DNA of 64,000 nt from Hyphococcus sp. Its GTDB lineage: Bacteria; Pseudomonadota; Alphaproteobacteria; Caulobacterales; Parvularculaceae. Below, piece after piece: positions 17,216 through 25,861 of this stretch. The notes beneath the pieces were generated by a model. It saw only the letters and a list, made by a program, of their open reading frames with translations, was not told the DNA's origin and made no database searches. The DNA is taken from positions 62,001-126,000 of the forward strand of contig BQJG01000001.1 of the NCBI GenBank assembly GCA_021604585.1, given 5' to 3'. Position 1 is the stretch's first letter. The number at the start of each line of letters is the position of its first letter. Both the position numbers and the translations under genes were made by a program.

Positions 17216-18652
17216 TTATTCGCGGCCGAGCGGAAGCAAGCTGTCGAGGACGCTGCCCGAAGGCGCAAAAGACAGCGCAACCTCTGCAACGCCTTCTGGC
17301 GCAGGAGCGCGCGTGATGAAATCGGCCATATCGCCCTGTGCAACTTCAGACTGGCTTGCGGTAAACGTCCAGCGCGCGAGGAGTTCGCCGCGCGGGCCAA
17401 GCGCTTCCGCTTGCATTAGCGGCGCAACGACAGTCCCCGTCGTTTCATTTCTGAGGTTTCCTGTGATTTCAATGGTCGGCCCGCCCGTCGACATGGCGAG
17501 ACGGTGGCGTACATTCTCAATCGACAGTCCGTAAGGATTGGCGTCGATCCCGATGACCGCGTAGGCGTCGGCAGCTTTCGGCGCCATTTTCACAATCTCG
17601 TCGCGATAGAAAAATACGCCATAGGCAACCCCGACGATTACGGCCACCCAGGCTGTCCAACCCATCACACGCAATGGCGTCAGACGATTTTTCTCTCGTG
17701 ATTCCGCTCTTCGGCGCGCTCTACGAATGGCTCGCTCAAGCTCGCGCGGCGTCACTTTCAGCGCTGCAAAAAACTCATCATCAAGCGCGGCTGGATCGAG
17801 AGGGCGAACATCTTCCATTCGCGCGAGCGCAGTGGCGCGGCGGCGTTCTGCACGAACTTTTTTTCCAAATCCACGCGCCGGCTCGTCGGCGCGTTCGTCG
17901 ATATCTTCCCAGTCCGCATCGACTATATAAGCATTATCATATTCATCTTCGTGATCACCGCAGAACTCACGCTCATCGCCCGATGATTCATCTTCGTCAT
18001 CTGCAAACCGAAGGGACTCGCGTTCATCACACGCACCACTCTTGCGCTTGCGGGCGAAGAACGGGCGACGTTCAGCTTGGCCCGCTTCGTCATCTTCAAC
18101 AATGAATTGACGGCCTTTGCGCCATCCCTTGCCAGGAGGGTCAGCGGTTTCGTCTTCATCATCAGCGTAATCACGTTCAAATCGCGCAGTTGAACGACCA
18201 TCGTCCTTTGAGCGGTCTTTCTTGCCAGCGTGTGATTCAAATAATGAATCATCATCGTCTTCGGCGAAATCGGCGCCGCGCTCATCCCGGTCGCGGCGAT
18301 TTGAATTCTTGTCATTATGGCGCGTTTCGCGATCTAAGAACTTCGCCGCGCGCTTGTCCCGGCTAGCGCCTCTCGCTTCCCGGCGGTCAACATCGTCCTC
18401 ATCGGCTTCCGCAATGCCAACTTTCATCCGCGGCCGCGCCGAATGGTCGGCTTCATCCCGGGCCGTATCCCGGTCCGAGCCTTTTGCACGTTGGGAGGGT
18501 TTTTCCTTTAAAGGCTCGACGTCGATGAGTTCTGGAGCAGGCACAAACCAGCTTTCGCCACAGGAAGAACAGCGAACAGAGCGGCCGCTTGGGGAAAACC
18601 GCTCGTCATCCACATCATATCGCGTAGCGCAATCGGGACAGGTGATTATCAT
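17216..18652 (-). CDS. MJ0042-type zinc-ribbon, single-membrane-span protein
   Basis: A 478-residue protein. An N-terminal zinc ribbon with C5-x2-C8 and C28-x2-C31 matches the MJ0042 finger-like domain. Then come about 250 residues of very acidic/basic, disorder-like sequence (many DED, RDR and ERR runs), one membrane span near 330-349, and a C-terminal soluble domain (about 350-478) resembling DUF3426. Such proteins sit beside ftsE in many alphaproteobacteria. The start is at 18652, divergent from ftsE with about 80 bp between. The unusually long charged linker makes it larger than typical relatives. The function is unknown. Confidence 0.85.
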   Translation of the reverse strand: MIITCPDCATRYDVDDERFSPSGRSVRCSSCGESWFVPAPELIDVEPLKEKPSQRAKGSDRDTARDEADHSARPRMKVGIAEADEDDVDRREARGASRDKRAAKFLDRETRHNDKNSNRRDRDERGADFAEDDDDSLFESHAGKKDRSKDDGRSTARFERDYADDEDETADPPGKGWRKGRQFIVEDDEAGQAERRPFFARKRKSGACDERESLRFADDEDESSGDEREFCGDHEDEYDNAYIVDADWEDIDERADEPARGFGKKVRAERRRATALARMEDVRPLDPAALDDEFFAALKVTPRELERAIRRARRRAESREKNRLTPLRVMGWTAWVAVIVGVAYGVFFYRDEIVKMAPKAADAYAVIGIDANPYGLSIENVRHRLAMSTGGPTIEITGNLRNETTGTVVAPLMQAEALGPRGELLARWTFTASQSEVAQGDMADFITRAPAPEGVAEVALSFAPSGSVLDSLLPLGRE

Positions 18653-18732
18653 GACGGACCAGAATCGTTTATGAGTTCATTCAACATATGCGCTCGCCGG
18701 TCGCCAGACCGCCGAGCCTGGCTGGAGACACC

Positions 18733-19428
18733 TTGGAACCCGTGAAAGCAATTGTTCGTTTTGAAAACGCCGGCCTTGCCTATGAAGACGCGCCGGAAAC
18801 GCTGAGCGATGTCAGCATGTCCCTCCGTGAAGGTGAGTTTCGGTTTCTCACTGGACCGTCCGGCGCCGGCAAGACGTCCCTGTTGAAAATGATCTACCTG
18901 GCCCATCGCCCGACGCGCGGCCAGTTCACTCTGTTCGGTGAGGACGCCATGGAAGCGCCGCGCGAGGCGTTGCCCGCGTTGCGGCGACGCATTGGCGTCG
19001 TCTTCCAGGAATTTCGTCTCCTCGACCATCTTACCGCCTATGAAAATGTGGCGCTGCCCATGAAAGTAGCGGGCGTTAACCAAAATCATTACCGGGAAGA
19101 CGTAAGCGAACTCTTAAATTGGGTTGGTTTGGGCGACCGTATGGATGCAAAACCCCCAACTTTATCGGGCGGAGAGAAGCAGCGCGTCGCGCTGGCGCGC
19201 GCATTGGTCTCCAAACCAGATCTTATTTTGGCGGACGAACCGACCGGCAATGTCGACCCGGCGATGGGTGAGCGGATTATGAAGTTATTCGTTGAGCTGA
19301 ATAAATTGGGGGCGGCTGTCATTGTCGCCACTCACGATTTGCATCTGGTTCAATCGATCGGCAAGCCGGTGTTAAGAATTGCTAACGGATCGGTAACACG
19401 CAGCGCCGGCGCCGGGGGGGCGGTATGA
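18733..19428 (+). CDS. ftsE: cell division ATP-binding protein FtsE
   Basis: An ABC ATPase of 231 residues from TTG at 18733, chosen because GGAG lies 5 bases upstream and the protein then begins like other FtsE (KAIVRFENAG). An in-frame ATG at 18688 would add 15 residues of unlike composition and has no clear ribosome-binding site. Walker A is GPSGAGKT, the signature is LSGGEKQRVALARAL and Walker B is LILADEPTG, followed by the H-loop ATHD. With FtsX it transmits ATP hydrolysis across the membrane to activate septal peptidoglycan hydrolases. It overlaps ftsX by 4 bp (ATGA). Confidence 0.94.
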   Translation: MEPVKAIVRFENAGLAYEDAPETLSDVSMSLREGEFRFLTGPSGAGKTSLLKMIYLAHRPTRGQFTLFGEDAMEAPREALPALRRRIGVVFQEFRLLDHLTAYENVALPMKVAGVNQNHYREDVSELLNWVGLGDRMDAKPPTLSGGEKQRVALARALVSKPDLILADEPTGNVDPAMGERIMKLFVELNKLGAAVIVATHDLHLVQSIGKPVLRIANGSVTRSAGAGGAV

Positions 19429-20384
19429 CTGTAACGCCTTCTGACGACACAATTGAATCTGATGACTCCGAAGCCATCGCTGCGCCGAAGCGCCGCTTTC
19501 TCAATCGCAGAACGGCGCCTTTGCTGCCCGAGGCCGGCGCCGCAGGCGCGCCGTTGACTGCCGTTATTGCAGTTATGTCGTTTCTTGCTGTGCTCGCTAT
19601 GGCGTCTTTGTTAATGGTCAACCGCGCAGCGAGCGAGTGGACGTCAGCGCTCCGCTCTGAAATCACCGTGCAGGTTAAGGGCGCCTCCGCGGATGAAATC
19701 TCTACTGGCGTTGCTGACGTCATGCGCATTCTCAATCAAACAGAAGGCGTCCTCTCTGCGACGGAACGCAGCCGTGAAGAGACAGCAAAATTGCTCGAAC
19801 CGTGGCTCGGACAAGGCAATGCACAAGCCTTCATCAACATCCCTGCCATCATCGAGGTAAAGGCGTCGCCAGAATTGCGTAAAAACCTCGATCTGCTTCG
19901 CAACCAAATTGCAGCAGCAGCGCCAGAAGCCAGCCTTGACGATCATGCGCGCTGGCATGACCGTCTCGCCGGGGCAGCCCGCTCTGGTCAGTCCATGGCG
20001 TTGGGCGTATTCTTGCTGGTGATGAGCGCAGCATGCGCGATTTCCATTTTCGCCGCTAGGGCCGGCCTTGCGGCCAATCATGAGATTGTCTCCGTGCTGC
20101 ATCTGGTCGGCGCGACGGACAGCTTTATCGCGGCCGAAGTACAGCAGCGGTTTTTCGTTCTTGGCTTGCGGGGCGCTCTGATTGGGCTTGGCGCCGCGCT
20201 TGCCGCCTTGATGCTTGCAGGTGTGGCGATGCGCAGCAGCGGGGCGGAGGAAGCATTCCTTCCAGCCTTTAGGCTGGGCGGATGGATGGCGCTCTGGCTC
20301 GTGACTGCGCCAATCGCAACCTGCCTGGTCACCGCAGTGACAGCCCGCCTTACGGTTTTGAGAACCTTGCGCGAGCAATACTGA
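19425..20384 (+). CDS. ftsX: cell division protein FtsX
   Basis: A 319-residue FtsX-type permease. A long charged cytoplasmic N-terminus is followed by a membrane span near 45-65, a periplasmic domain (about 70-185) and three further spans near 190-210, 240-262 and 285-305. The periplasmic loop contacts peptidoglycan hydrolase activators. It overlaps ftsE by 4 bp, forming the ftsEX operon. The sequence is alphaproteobacterial in type, with a weakly conserved periplasmic domain. Confidence 0.92.
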   Translation: MTVTPSDDTIESDDSEAIAAPKRRFLNRRTAPLLPEAGAAGAPLTAVIAVMSFLAVLAMASLLMVNRAASEWTSALRSEITVQVKGASADEISTGVADVMRILNQTEGVLSATERSREETAKLLEPWLGQGNAQAFINIPAIIEVKASPELRKNLDLLRNQIAAAAPEASLDDHARWHDRLAGAARSGQSMALGVFLLVMSAACAISIFAARAGLAANHEIVSVLHLVGATDSFIAAEVQQRFFVLGLRGALIGLGAALAALMLAGVAMRSSGAEEAFLPAFRLGGWMALWLVTAPIATCLVTAVTARLTVLRTLREQY

Positions 20385-20478
20385 TCGGGAAAACTGGTTT
20401 TCGGGCGAACCACTCCGGCTTATCGGCAAGAGTGCTGGAACGGCGCCTGCGCATCGGCTATGCTCTTGGTGTTACTTT

Positions 20479-21093
20479 TTGGACCAACTGATCGTGAAGC
20501 GGTTTTTCTCAATATTAGCTGGCATGGTTGTGCTCTGGGCGGGCGGATTTATTTTGTTCCTTTCCAAACTCCCTCCGCCAACGACTGCGACGCCAGCCCC
20601 GACAGAGCAAATCGGCGCTGACGGTGTCGTTGTTTTTACCGGCGGTGGCGGCATTCGAATTTCCACGGCAATGGCGCTATTCGCTGATGGAGCCGGCCAG
20701 CGCCTGCTGATCTCAGGCGTTCACCCAGACACTTCCGCGGCAAGACTGTCAGAATTTTGGGTCGGTCCGAAAGAACGCTTTGACTGCTGCGTAGACCTTG
20801 GGCGCGCGGCGTTGACCACGGAAGGCAACGCCGCCGAGCTTCGCGATTGGGCGGTCAGTCACAATTACAAAAATATAATTTTGGTCACATCTGAATATCA
20901 TATGCCTCGCGCCCTTGCCGTTACGCGCGCGCGCATGCCCGACGCGGCCATTACGCCATTCCCAGTTTCGTCCGGATATCTCAATGCAAAAGGGGGCCCG
21001 GCATCTGCCGGGGCGGTGTTACCGCTTGCGGGCGAATACACAAAATTCCTTCTTGCGCGCATCAAGGCAGTGCTGCCTGTCGCCGGCCGCTAG
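20479..21093 (+). CDS. YdcF family (DUF218) protein
   Basis: A 204-residue protein with an N-terminal membrane anchor (about 8-28) and a DUF218/YdcF domain. It shows VVVFTGGGG-RI near 50, the acidic and TEGNAAE segment, and LVTSEYHMPRAL near 138, the usual YdcF core. The biochemical role of the family is poorly known; relatives include the envelope protein SanA. The frame starts at TTG 20479; GTG at 20494 (KRFFSILAG) is an equally plausible start. It sits between ftsX and plsC on the same strand. Confidence 0.87.
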   Translation: MDQLIVKRFFSILAGMVVLWAGGFILFLSKLPPPTTATPAPTEQIGADGVVVFTGGGGIRISTAMALFADGAGQRLLISGVHPDTSAARLSEFWVGPKERFDCCVDLGRAALTTEGNAAELRDWAVSHNYKNIILVTSEYHMPRALAVTRARMPDAAITPFPVSSGYLNAKGGPASAGAVLPLAGEYTKFLLARIKAVLPVAGR

Positions 21094-21096
21094 AGC

Positions 21097-21825
21097 ATGG
21101 CAGGTTGGTTGAAGTCGACTGCCTATTCGGCGTTTCTCGTTATTTTGATAGCGCTGATGGGCATTCTCTGCTTGCCTCTCGCATTACTCGGCCGTGACGC
21201 TGCGCGCGCAACCATTAAAATTTGGGCGAAACTGTCTTTACGGGCGTTAAAGCTCATCACCGGCATCTCGCACCGGATCGAAGGTGCGGAAAACATTCCA
21301 TCGGAAGGCGCACTCATCGCCGCGAATCATCAATCCATGTGGGAGACCATCGCTCTATACGCCCTCGCCCCCAGGCCGGTCATAGTTTTCAAACAAGAGC
21401 TGACCGCGATTCCAGTATATGGCTGGTGGGCCGGGCTTGCCGGCAATATACAAATCGACCGTGGCGGCGGGGCAAAAGCGCTACGCGCCATGACGCGTAA
21501 AGCTAAAGCACACACGGACACTGGCGAACAGATCATCATTTTTCCGGAAGGCACACGTGCAAAGCCGGGAGAGCGACGAACCCTTCTCCCTGGCGTCGCC
21601 GGACTGTATGCCGCGACGGGAGCGCCTTGCGTTCCGGTCGCCCATGATAGCGGGCGCTACTGGCGACATCCAGGCAATGAGAAAGTCCCGGGCACCATTA
21701 CCTTGCGTTTTCTTCCAGCCATTCCGCCAGGCCTGGACCGCAAAGTATTTTTGTTCGAACTTAATAACCGCATTGAGAACGCGAGACCCGATCTCGCCTC
21801 GAAAGTGCTGGAGCACAATGAATAG
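21097..21825 (+). CDS. plsC: 1-acyl-sn-glycerol-3-phosphate acyltransferase
   Basis: A 242-residue membrane acyltransferase of the PlsC family with an N-terminal membrane segment (about 8-32). Motif I is NHQSMWE (H78 to E83), so the usual HX4D is HX4E here. Motif III FPEGTR lies at 149-154 and a proline-rich motif IV near 175. It makes phosphatidic acid from lysophosphatidic acid. It begins 3 bp after the YdcF gene and overlaps the DUF2125 gene by 8 bp (ATGAATAG). Confidence 0.9.
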   Translation: MAGWLKSTAYSAFLVILIALMGILCLPLALLGRDAARATIKIWAKLSLRALKLITGISHRIEGAENIPSEGALIAANHQSMWETIALYALAPRPVIVFKQELTAIPVYGWWAGLAGNIQIDRGGGAKALRAMTRKAKAHTDTGEQIIIFPEGTRAKPGERRTLLPGVAGLYAATGAPCVPVAHDSGRYWRHPGNEKVPGTITLRFLPAIPPGLDRKVFLFELNNRIENARPDLASKVLEHNE

Positions 21826-22801
21826 TCCCGCAACAACTGCGAAATTACGCTGGCTTTACCTGCCATGGGCGATCGCTACGGTCGTCTTTTTGGCATATCT
21901 GCTTCTCTGGCGCGCTGGCGCGGCAGAGATGAAAAAAGCAGTCGTCAATTGGGTTCAAGACCAACGCGCCGCAGGCGCCGAGATTTCCTATGGCGCGCTG
22001 AAGACCGACGGCTTTCCATTTTTTCTACGCGTCCACATTGAGCAGCCTGACATTGCTTACGCAGATCAATTTTACTGGCGCACAGATCTGCTGACGATCG
22101 ATGCTTTGCCTTACGATCTCAACAGGCTTATTTTTTCCGCCCATTCCGACCAACACCTCCACTTTGGCCGCCAAGGCGAATGGCGCATAAAGACGAATGA
22201 CTTCCGCATTTCCATTGCCAATGACAAGCAGCGCGAATGGGCGTTCGCGATGACGGTGGCCGGCGCCACAGCGGTGCGTTCGGATGGAGTGAAAGCTTCG
22301 CTGGAAAAGCTCGTGCTTGATGCGTCACCTACCGCATCCGACAAAACCATTTTTACAATGAGCCTCGAGGCGCGCGGAGCGTCGGTAACGGATCAAACCC
22401 GCAAATTCGATCTCGATACGGTGCAAACCGTCATGGCGGCGAGCCAAACGCCGTTTCTTAACAATATCCAGGAGTGGCGAGACGCAGGCGGCATGCTTCT
22501 TATCAACGGGTTTATTGCAAATAGCGGCGACGCCAGCCTGTCGGTTTCCGGCGAGCTTGCACCCGACCATCAGCTATATCCCGCAGGCACACTTCACACT
22601 GAAGTCAAATCTCCAGCGACATTTGTACAGTTGCTGGCCGAGGCTGGCGCAATCGACAAAGAAGACGTCGAGAGCATCTCGTCTACGCTCACACTCGCCG
22701 CGATCGCCAATGGCGGCAAACTCGCTGCGCCAATCATTCTGAAAGAAGGTGTGGTGCAAGTAGCGGGCGTGACAATAGCTGAATTAGGCTCAATCGACTA
22801 A
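21818..22801 (+). CDS. DUF2125 domain-containing membrane-anchored protein
   Basis: A 327-residue protein with one N-terminal membrane span (about 12-32) and a long periplasmic beta-rich domain containing Y-G-A-LKTDGFPFFLRV near 60, a hallmark of alphaproteobacterial DUF2125 proteins. The function is unknown. The ATG at 21818 lies inside the plsC stop region and gives translational coupling; the frame is open far upstream, but only as a shadow of plsC. It is convergent with the MarR-type gene, 3 bp away. Confidence 0.86.
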   Translation: MNSPATTAKLRWLYLPWAIATVVFLAYLLLWRAGAAEMKKAVVNWVQDQRAAGAEISYGALKTDGFPFFLRVHIEQPDIAYADQFYWRTDLLTIDALPYDLNRLIFSAHSDQHLHFGRQGEWRIKTNDFRISIANDKQREWAFAMTVAGATAVRSDGVKASLEKLVLDASPTASDKTIFTMSLEARGASVTDQTRKFDLDTVQTVMAASQTPFLNNIQEWRDAGGMLLINGFIANSGDASLSVSGELAPDHQLYPAGTLHTEVKSPATFVQLLAEAGAIDKEDVESISSTLTLAAIANGGKLAAPIILKEGVVQVAGVTIAELGSID

Positions 22802-22804
22802 TCG

Positions 22805-23158
22805 TTATCCATACATGGCGCCAAGCGGCGCCTCGACATGATGCGATTCAACCAGGCGCGAAAATCTGTCGAGATAGATCGCGCCCTCTGCTGTTTTCTG
22901 GACAATCACAATGCGCTTGTCATTGCCGTCACGCACGCGCTTGACAAACCCCAGGATGGACAACGCATCGAGCGCCCTGGAAATTGCCGGTTTCGGCACA
23001 TTCAGATCCCGCGCTAGGGCGCGCACAGTATGCGGCCCAGGACGTAAATACACCGTCAGCAAGATCGACCACTGGCGCATGGAAAGATCGGGATCATCAG
23101 CGCGCACGGCATCGCACATGACTTCCCGCCAGCTGGTAAGATTGTCTGTTGACGCCAT
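22805..23158 (-). CDS. MarR-type winged-helix regulator
   Basis: A 117-residue protein with a MarR-like winged helix: SMRQWSILLTVYLRPGPHTV, then VRALARDLNVPKPAISRALD (recognition helix) and the wing GFVKRVRDGNDKR. It is short for MarR and lacks extended dimerisation helices, a form common next to leucyl aminopeptidase or NlpC genes in alphaproteobacteria. It starts 73 bp after the aminopeptidase gene on the same strand. Its target is unknown. Confidence 0.85.
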   Translation of the reverse strand: MASTDNLTSWREVMCDAVRADDPDLSMRQWSILLTVYLRPGPHTVRALARDLNVPKPAISRALDALSILGFVKRVRDGNDKRIVIVQKTAEGAIYLDRFSRLVESHHVEAPLGAMYG

Positions 23159-23230
23159 CGTCCGGCCTTAACCCTGCCCTTGCAAACCAAGCCTCATGCT
23201 TGCAACGGTTCGCCCGCCAAGGGCAAGGGT

Positions 23231-24601
23231 TTATCGCGCCCCGTAACGCTGGCGCAAAACCTCAAACAAGGCGCGAATCGCTTGCGCCTCGCCGCCTTGC
23301 GGACGACCGGGCGCCGCCTTGGGCCGCCAGGCATAGATGTCAAAATGCATCCACCGCGCGGCCTCGCCAGCGAATTTCTTCAAGAAAAGCGCAGCCGTCA
23401 CGGAGCCCGCAAAAGAGCCGCCCGTGATGTGGTTCACATCGGCGATTGGCGAAGACAACATCGGCTCATACCCGCGCCAGAGCGGCATGCGCCAAACCGG
23501 ATCGGCCAGTCGCGAGGCCTCGGATTCCAGCGCAGCCACGAGTTCCTCATCGTCGCTGTAGAATGGGGCCAGGTCCGGCCCGAGCGCAACCCTCGCAGCG
23601 CCCGTGAGCGTCGCTAGCGAGATCATCAGATCAGGGCGCTCTTCTCCGCCATAAGTAAGCGCGTCTGCGAGAATGAGCCGGCCTTCAGCATCGGTATTAC
23701 CAATCTCAACCGTCAGGCCCTTACGGCTCTTCAATATATCGCCGGGCCGAAAGGCGTCGCCAGAGATCGCATTCTCCACCGCCGGGATAATCGCCCGCAA
23801 CCGGACATTGAGACCGGCCTGCATAATCATCTGCGCTAACGCTAGCGTATGAGCACCGCCGCCCATGTCCTTCTTCATGAGGGCCATGCCAGCCGCGCCT
23901 TTAATATTTAAACCACCCGAATCAAACGTCACGCCCTTCCCAACCAGGGTCAGCTTTGGCGCATTCACGTCCCCCCAGCGTAAATCAATCATGCGCGGCG
24001 CCTCTTTGGCGGCGCGCCCCACAGCATGCACCATAGGGAAGTTCTTCGCCAAAAGATCGTCGCCGGTAATGACTTCAACTTGCGCACCCTGCTCATCTCC
24101 AATTTGGCGCGCAGCTTTTTCGAGCGCTGCGGGGCCCATATCGCCAGCGGGCGTATTAACCAGATCACGAACCAGAAACACCGCGTCTGCGAACAATCGC
24201 GCCGTTTTTGCATCTGCGTTCTGAGGCGCGACTAACCGTGCTTCCGATAGCTTTTGAGTTTTGTAACGGTCGAACCGGTAGCCGCCCATGAGCCATCCCA
24301 GCACGGCGAGGTCAGCGAGGTCTTTATCGATATCGTGTGCGAGGACATAGTCGCCAGCAGGCAATTTCTCAGCCGCCGCCGCAAAAATGAACGGGTCGGT
24401 TCCGTCACCAAGTCCTAGCAGCGCCGCATCGCCATCAGTGAACACAGCACCGATCTCACCGTTAAATCCATTAACACGCGCCAGCGCCTTCAAACTAGCT
24501 GGCGCATCGCTTTCGTCTAACGCGCCATCACCGGCCGTGAATAATTTCTTCGCTGCATTGGCAGTGTTTTGTTCATAGTCGCTTAACAAATGTTGAGCCA
24601 T
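23231..24601 (-). CDS. leucyl aminopeptidase family (M17) protein
   Basis: A 456-residue M17 metallo-aminopeptidase. The metal-binding segments are VGKGVTFDSGGLNIKG and the signature NTDAEGRLILAD, and a C-terminal GGSFAGSVTAALFLKKF region is present. It removes N-terminal residues from peptides in the cytosol using two metal ions. This alphaproteobacterial subgroup has a divergent N-terminal domain compared with PepA. It is divergent from the TadD-like gene. Confidence 0.93.
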   Translation of the reverse strand: MAQHLLSDYEQNTANAAKKLFTAGDGALDESDAPASLKALARVNGFNGEIGAVFTDGDAALLGLGDGTDPFIFAAAAEKLPAGDYVLAHDIDKDLADLAVLGWLMGGYRFDRYKTQKLSEARLVAPQNADAKTARLFADAVFLVRDLVNTPAGDMGPAALEKAARQIGDEQGAQVEVITGDDLLAKNFPMVHAVGRAAKEAPRMIDLRWGDVNAPKLTLVGKGVTFDSGGLNIKGAAGMALMKKDMGGGAHTLALAQMIMQAGLNVRLRAIIPAVENAISGDAFRPGDILKSRKGLTVEIGNTDAEGRLILADALTYGGEERPDLMISLATLTGAARVALGPDLAPFYSDDEELVAALESEASRLADPVWRMPLWRGYEPMLSSPIADVNHITGGSFAGSVTAALFLKKFAGEAARWMHFDIYAWRPKAAPGRPQGGEAQAIRALFEVLRQRYGAR

Positions 24602-24730
24602 GAATAATCCGTTAACTTACAAAGTTAGAACCGCGTTAGATTGCACATTACGCTTAGAGTTAAGCCTTTATTGAATTCCTTCCGCCACCATAACGGCGAA
24701 ACTCCAGTGGAATTCATCGAGGCGCAACCC

Positions 24731-25717
24731 ATGCTTACCGCACACAAGCTTGCAACGAAATACATCATTGCCGCCAGTTTGGCGATTATGCTGCCTGCCT
24801 GCGCATCTGTACAGAAAACAACCGCTGGCGCGGGCATTGGCAATCAGGAGTATAAGGACGCTATTGGCGTTTATTCCAACCCTGCAGGCGACGAGGGCCT
24901 TGACCCAATCGCCGCAGCGGCGTTTTGGGGCACCCGCTATAATACAGATCAGTCCGATCCCAATGCTGCTGTGCGATTCTCCAGATCTCTGCGCAAAATC
25001 GGCTCCGATGAGGAAGCGCTCGGCGTGATGCAGAAAGCGGCCAATTTGCATGCCGACAATGCTGATGTGAATCTCGAATACGGCAAGGTTCTCGTTGAAA
25101 GCGGGCGGGCCTTTGAGGCTGTGCGCTACATCGAAACAGCCGTTAACAAATCGCCGACCGATTATCGCGCGCTATCCGCTTACGGCGTCGCCCTTGATCA
25201 GATCGGGGAACATGAAGCCGCCAGAGCCAAATATGATCGTGCGCTGGCGATTGCGCCGGGTGACGTGGTCCTGCTGAACAATAAGGGTCTGTCATATGCG
25301 CTTGACGGGAAACTGAAACTGGCCGGTCTTACTCTGCGCGACGCTGCAGCCAATGCAGGCGGCGATTCACGCGTCCGCCAAAATCTCGCTCTCGTGCTCG
25401 CTCTTTCGGGCGAGATGCGCGAAGCTGAACGGCTGGCGCGCTCTGACTTGCCGCCGATTGTCGCTGACAACAATATCAACGTCTATCGCCAGCTGATGAA
25501 CCAGCCCGCTTACTGGGATCAGTATGCCGCCGGCGATGTGGAAACCCCGACATTTGACGATGTGCCTGCGGCTCCCCTCTCTCCCGCGCCCAACCCGCAA
25601 CTGCGTGAAGAGAAAAAACCGGAAGAAGAAAAATCAAATGGCGCGCCGGTCGCTTTGATCGAGGCGGCGCCAATCACCAACGCGTCAGCGGTCGAGCTTA
25701 AGACCGACGACGAATAA
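24731..25717 (+). CDS. TPR lipoprotein, TadD-like
   Basis: A 328-residue lipoprotein. The signal ends in the lipobox LPAC followed by ASVQK. Tetratricopeptide repeats span about residues 85-215, including units with AIKP/AIAPGD endings and NNKGLSYALDG; the NLALVLALSGEMREAE segment near 230 resembles TadD of Flp/Tad pili. The tail is acidic and proline-rich. The ATG at 24731 is used because GAGG lies 8 bases upstream. No other tad genes are in the window, so the pilus assignment rests on resemblance only. A strong terminator follows. Confidence 0.8.
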   Translation: MLTAHKLATKYIIAASLAIMLPACASVQKTTAGAGIGNQEYKDAIGVYSNPAGDEGLDPIAAAAFWGTRYNTDQSDPNAAVRFSRSLRKIGSDEEALGVMQKAANLHADNADVNLEYGKVLVESGRAFEAVRYIETAVNKSPTDYRALSAYGVALDQIGEHEAARAKYDRALAIAPGDVVLLNNKGLSYALDGKLKLAGLTLRDAAANAGGDSRVRQNLALVLALSGEMREAERLARSDLPPIVADNNINVYRQLMNQPAYWDQYAAGDVETPTFDDVPAAPLSPAPNPQLREEKKPEEEKSNGAPVALIEAAPITNASAVELKTDDE

Positions 25718-25752
25718 ACCAGTTCTATCGCGCGATAGCTGTTGCGTAAGTA

Positions 25753-25798
25753 GCGTAAGGCCGCCTCGGACAGGGTTCGGGGCGGCCTTACGCTTTTA
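25753..25798 (+). terminator. intrinsic terminator after the TadD-like gene
   Basis: A perfect 13-bp inverted repeat, GCGTAAGGCCGCC and GGCGGCCTTACGC, with a 15-nt loop is followed by TTTT. Confidence 0.88.
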
Positions 25799-25861
25799 TG
25801 CGTAATTCTCTCATTGCCTGAGCTTCTCGCCATTCCGGACGGTGCAGGTTAGACTGGTGCA

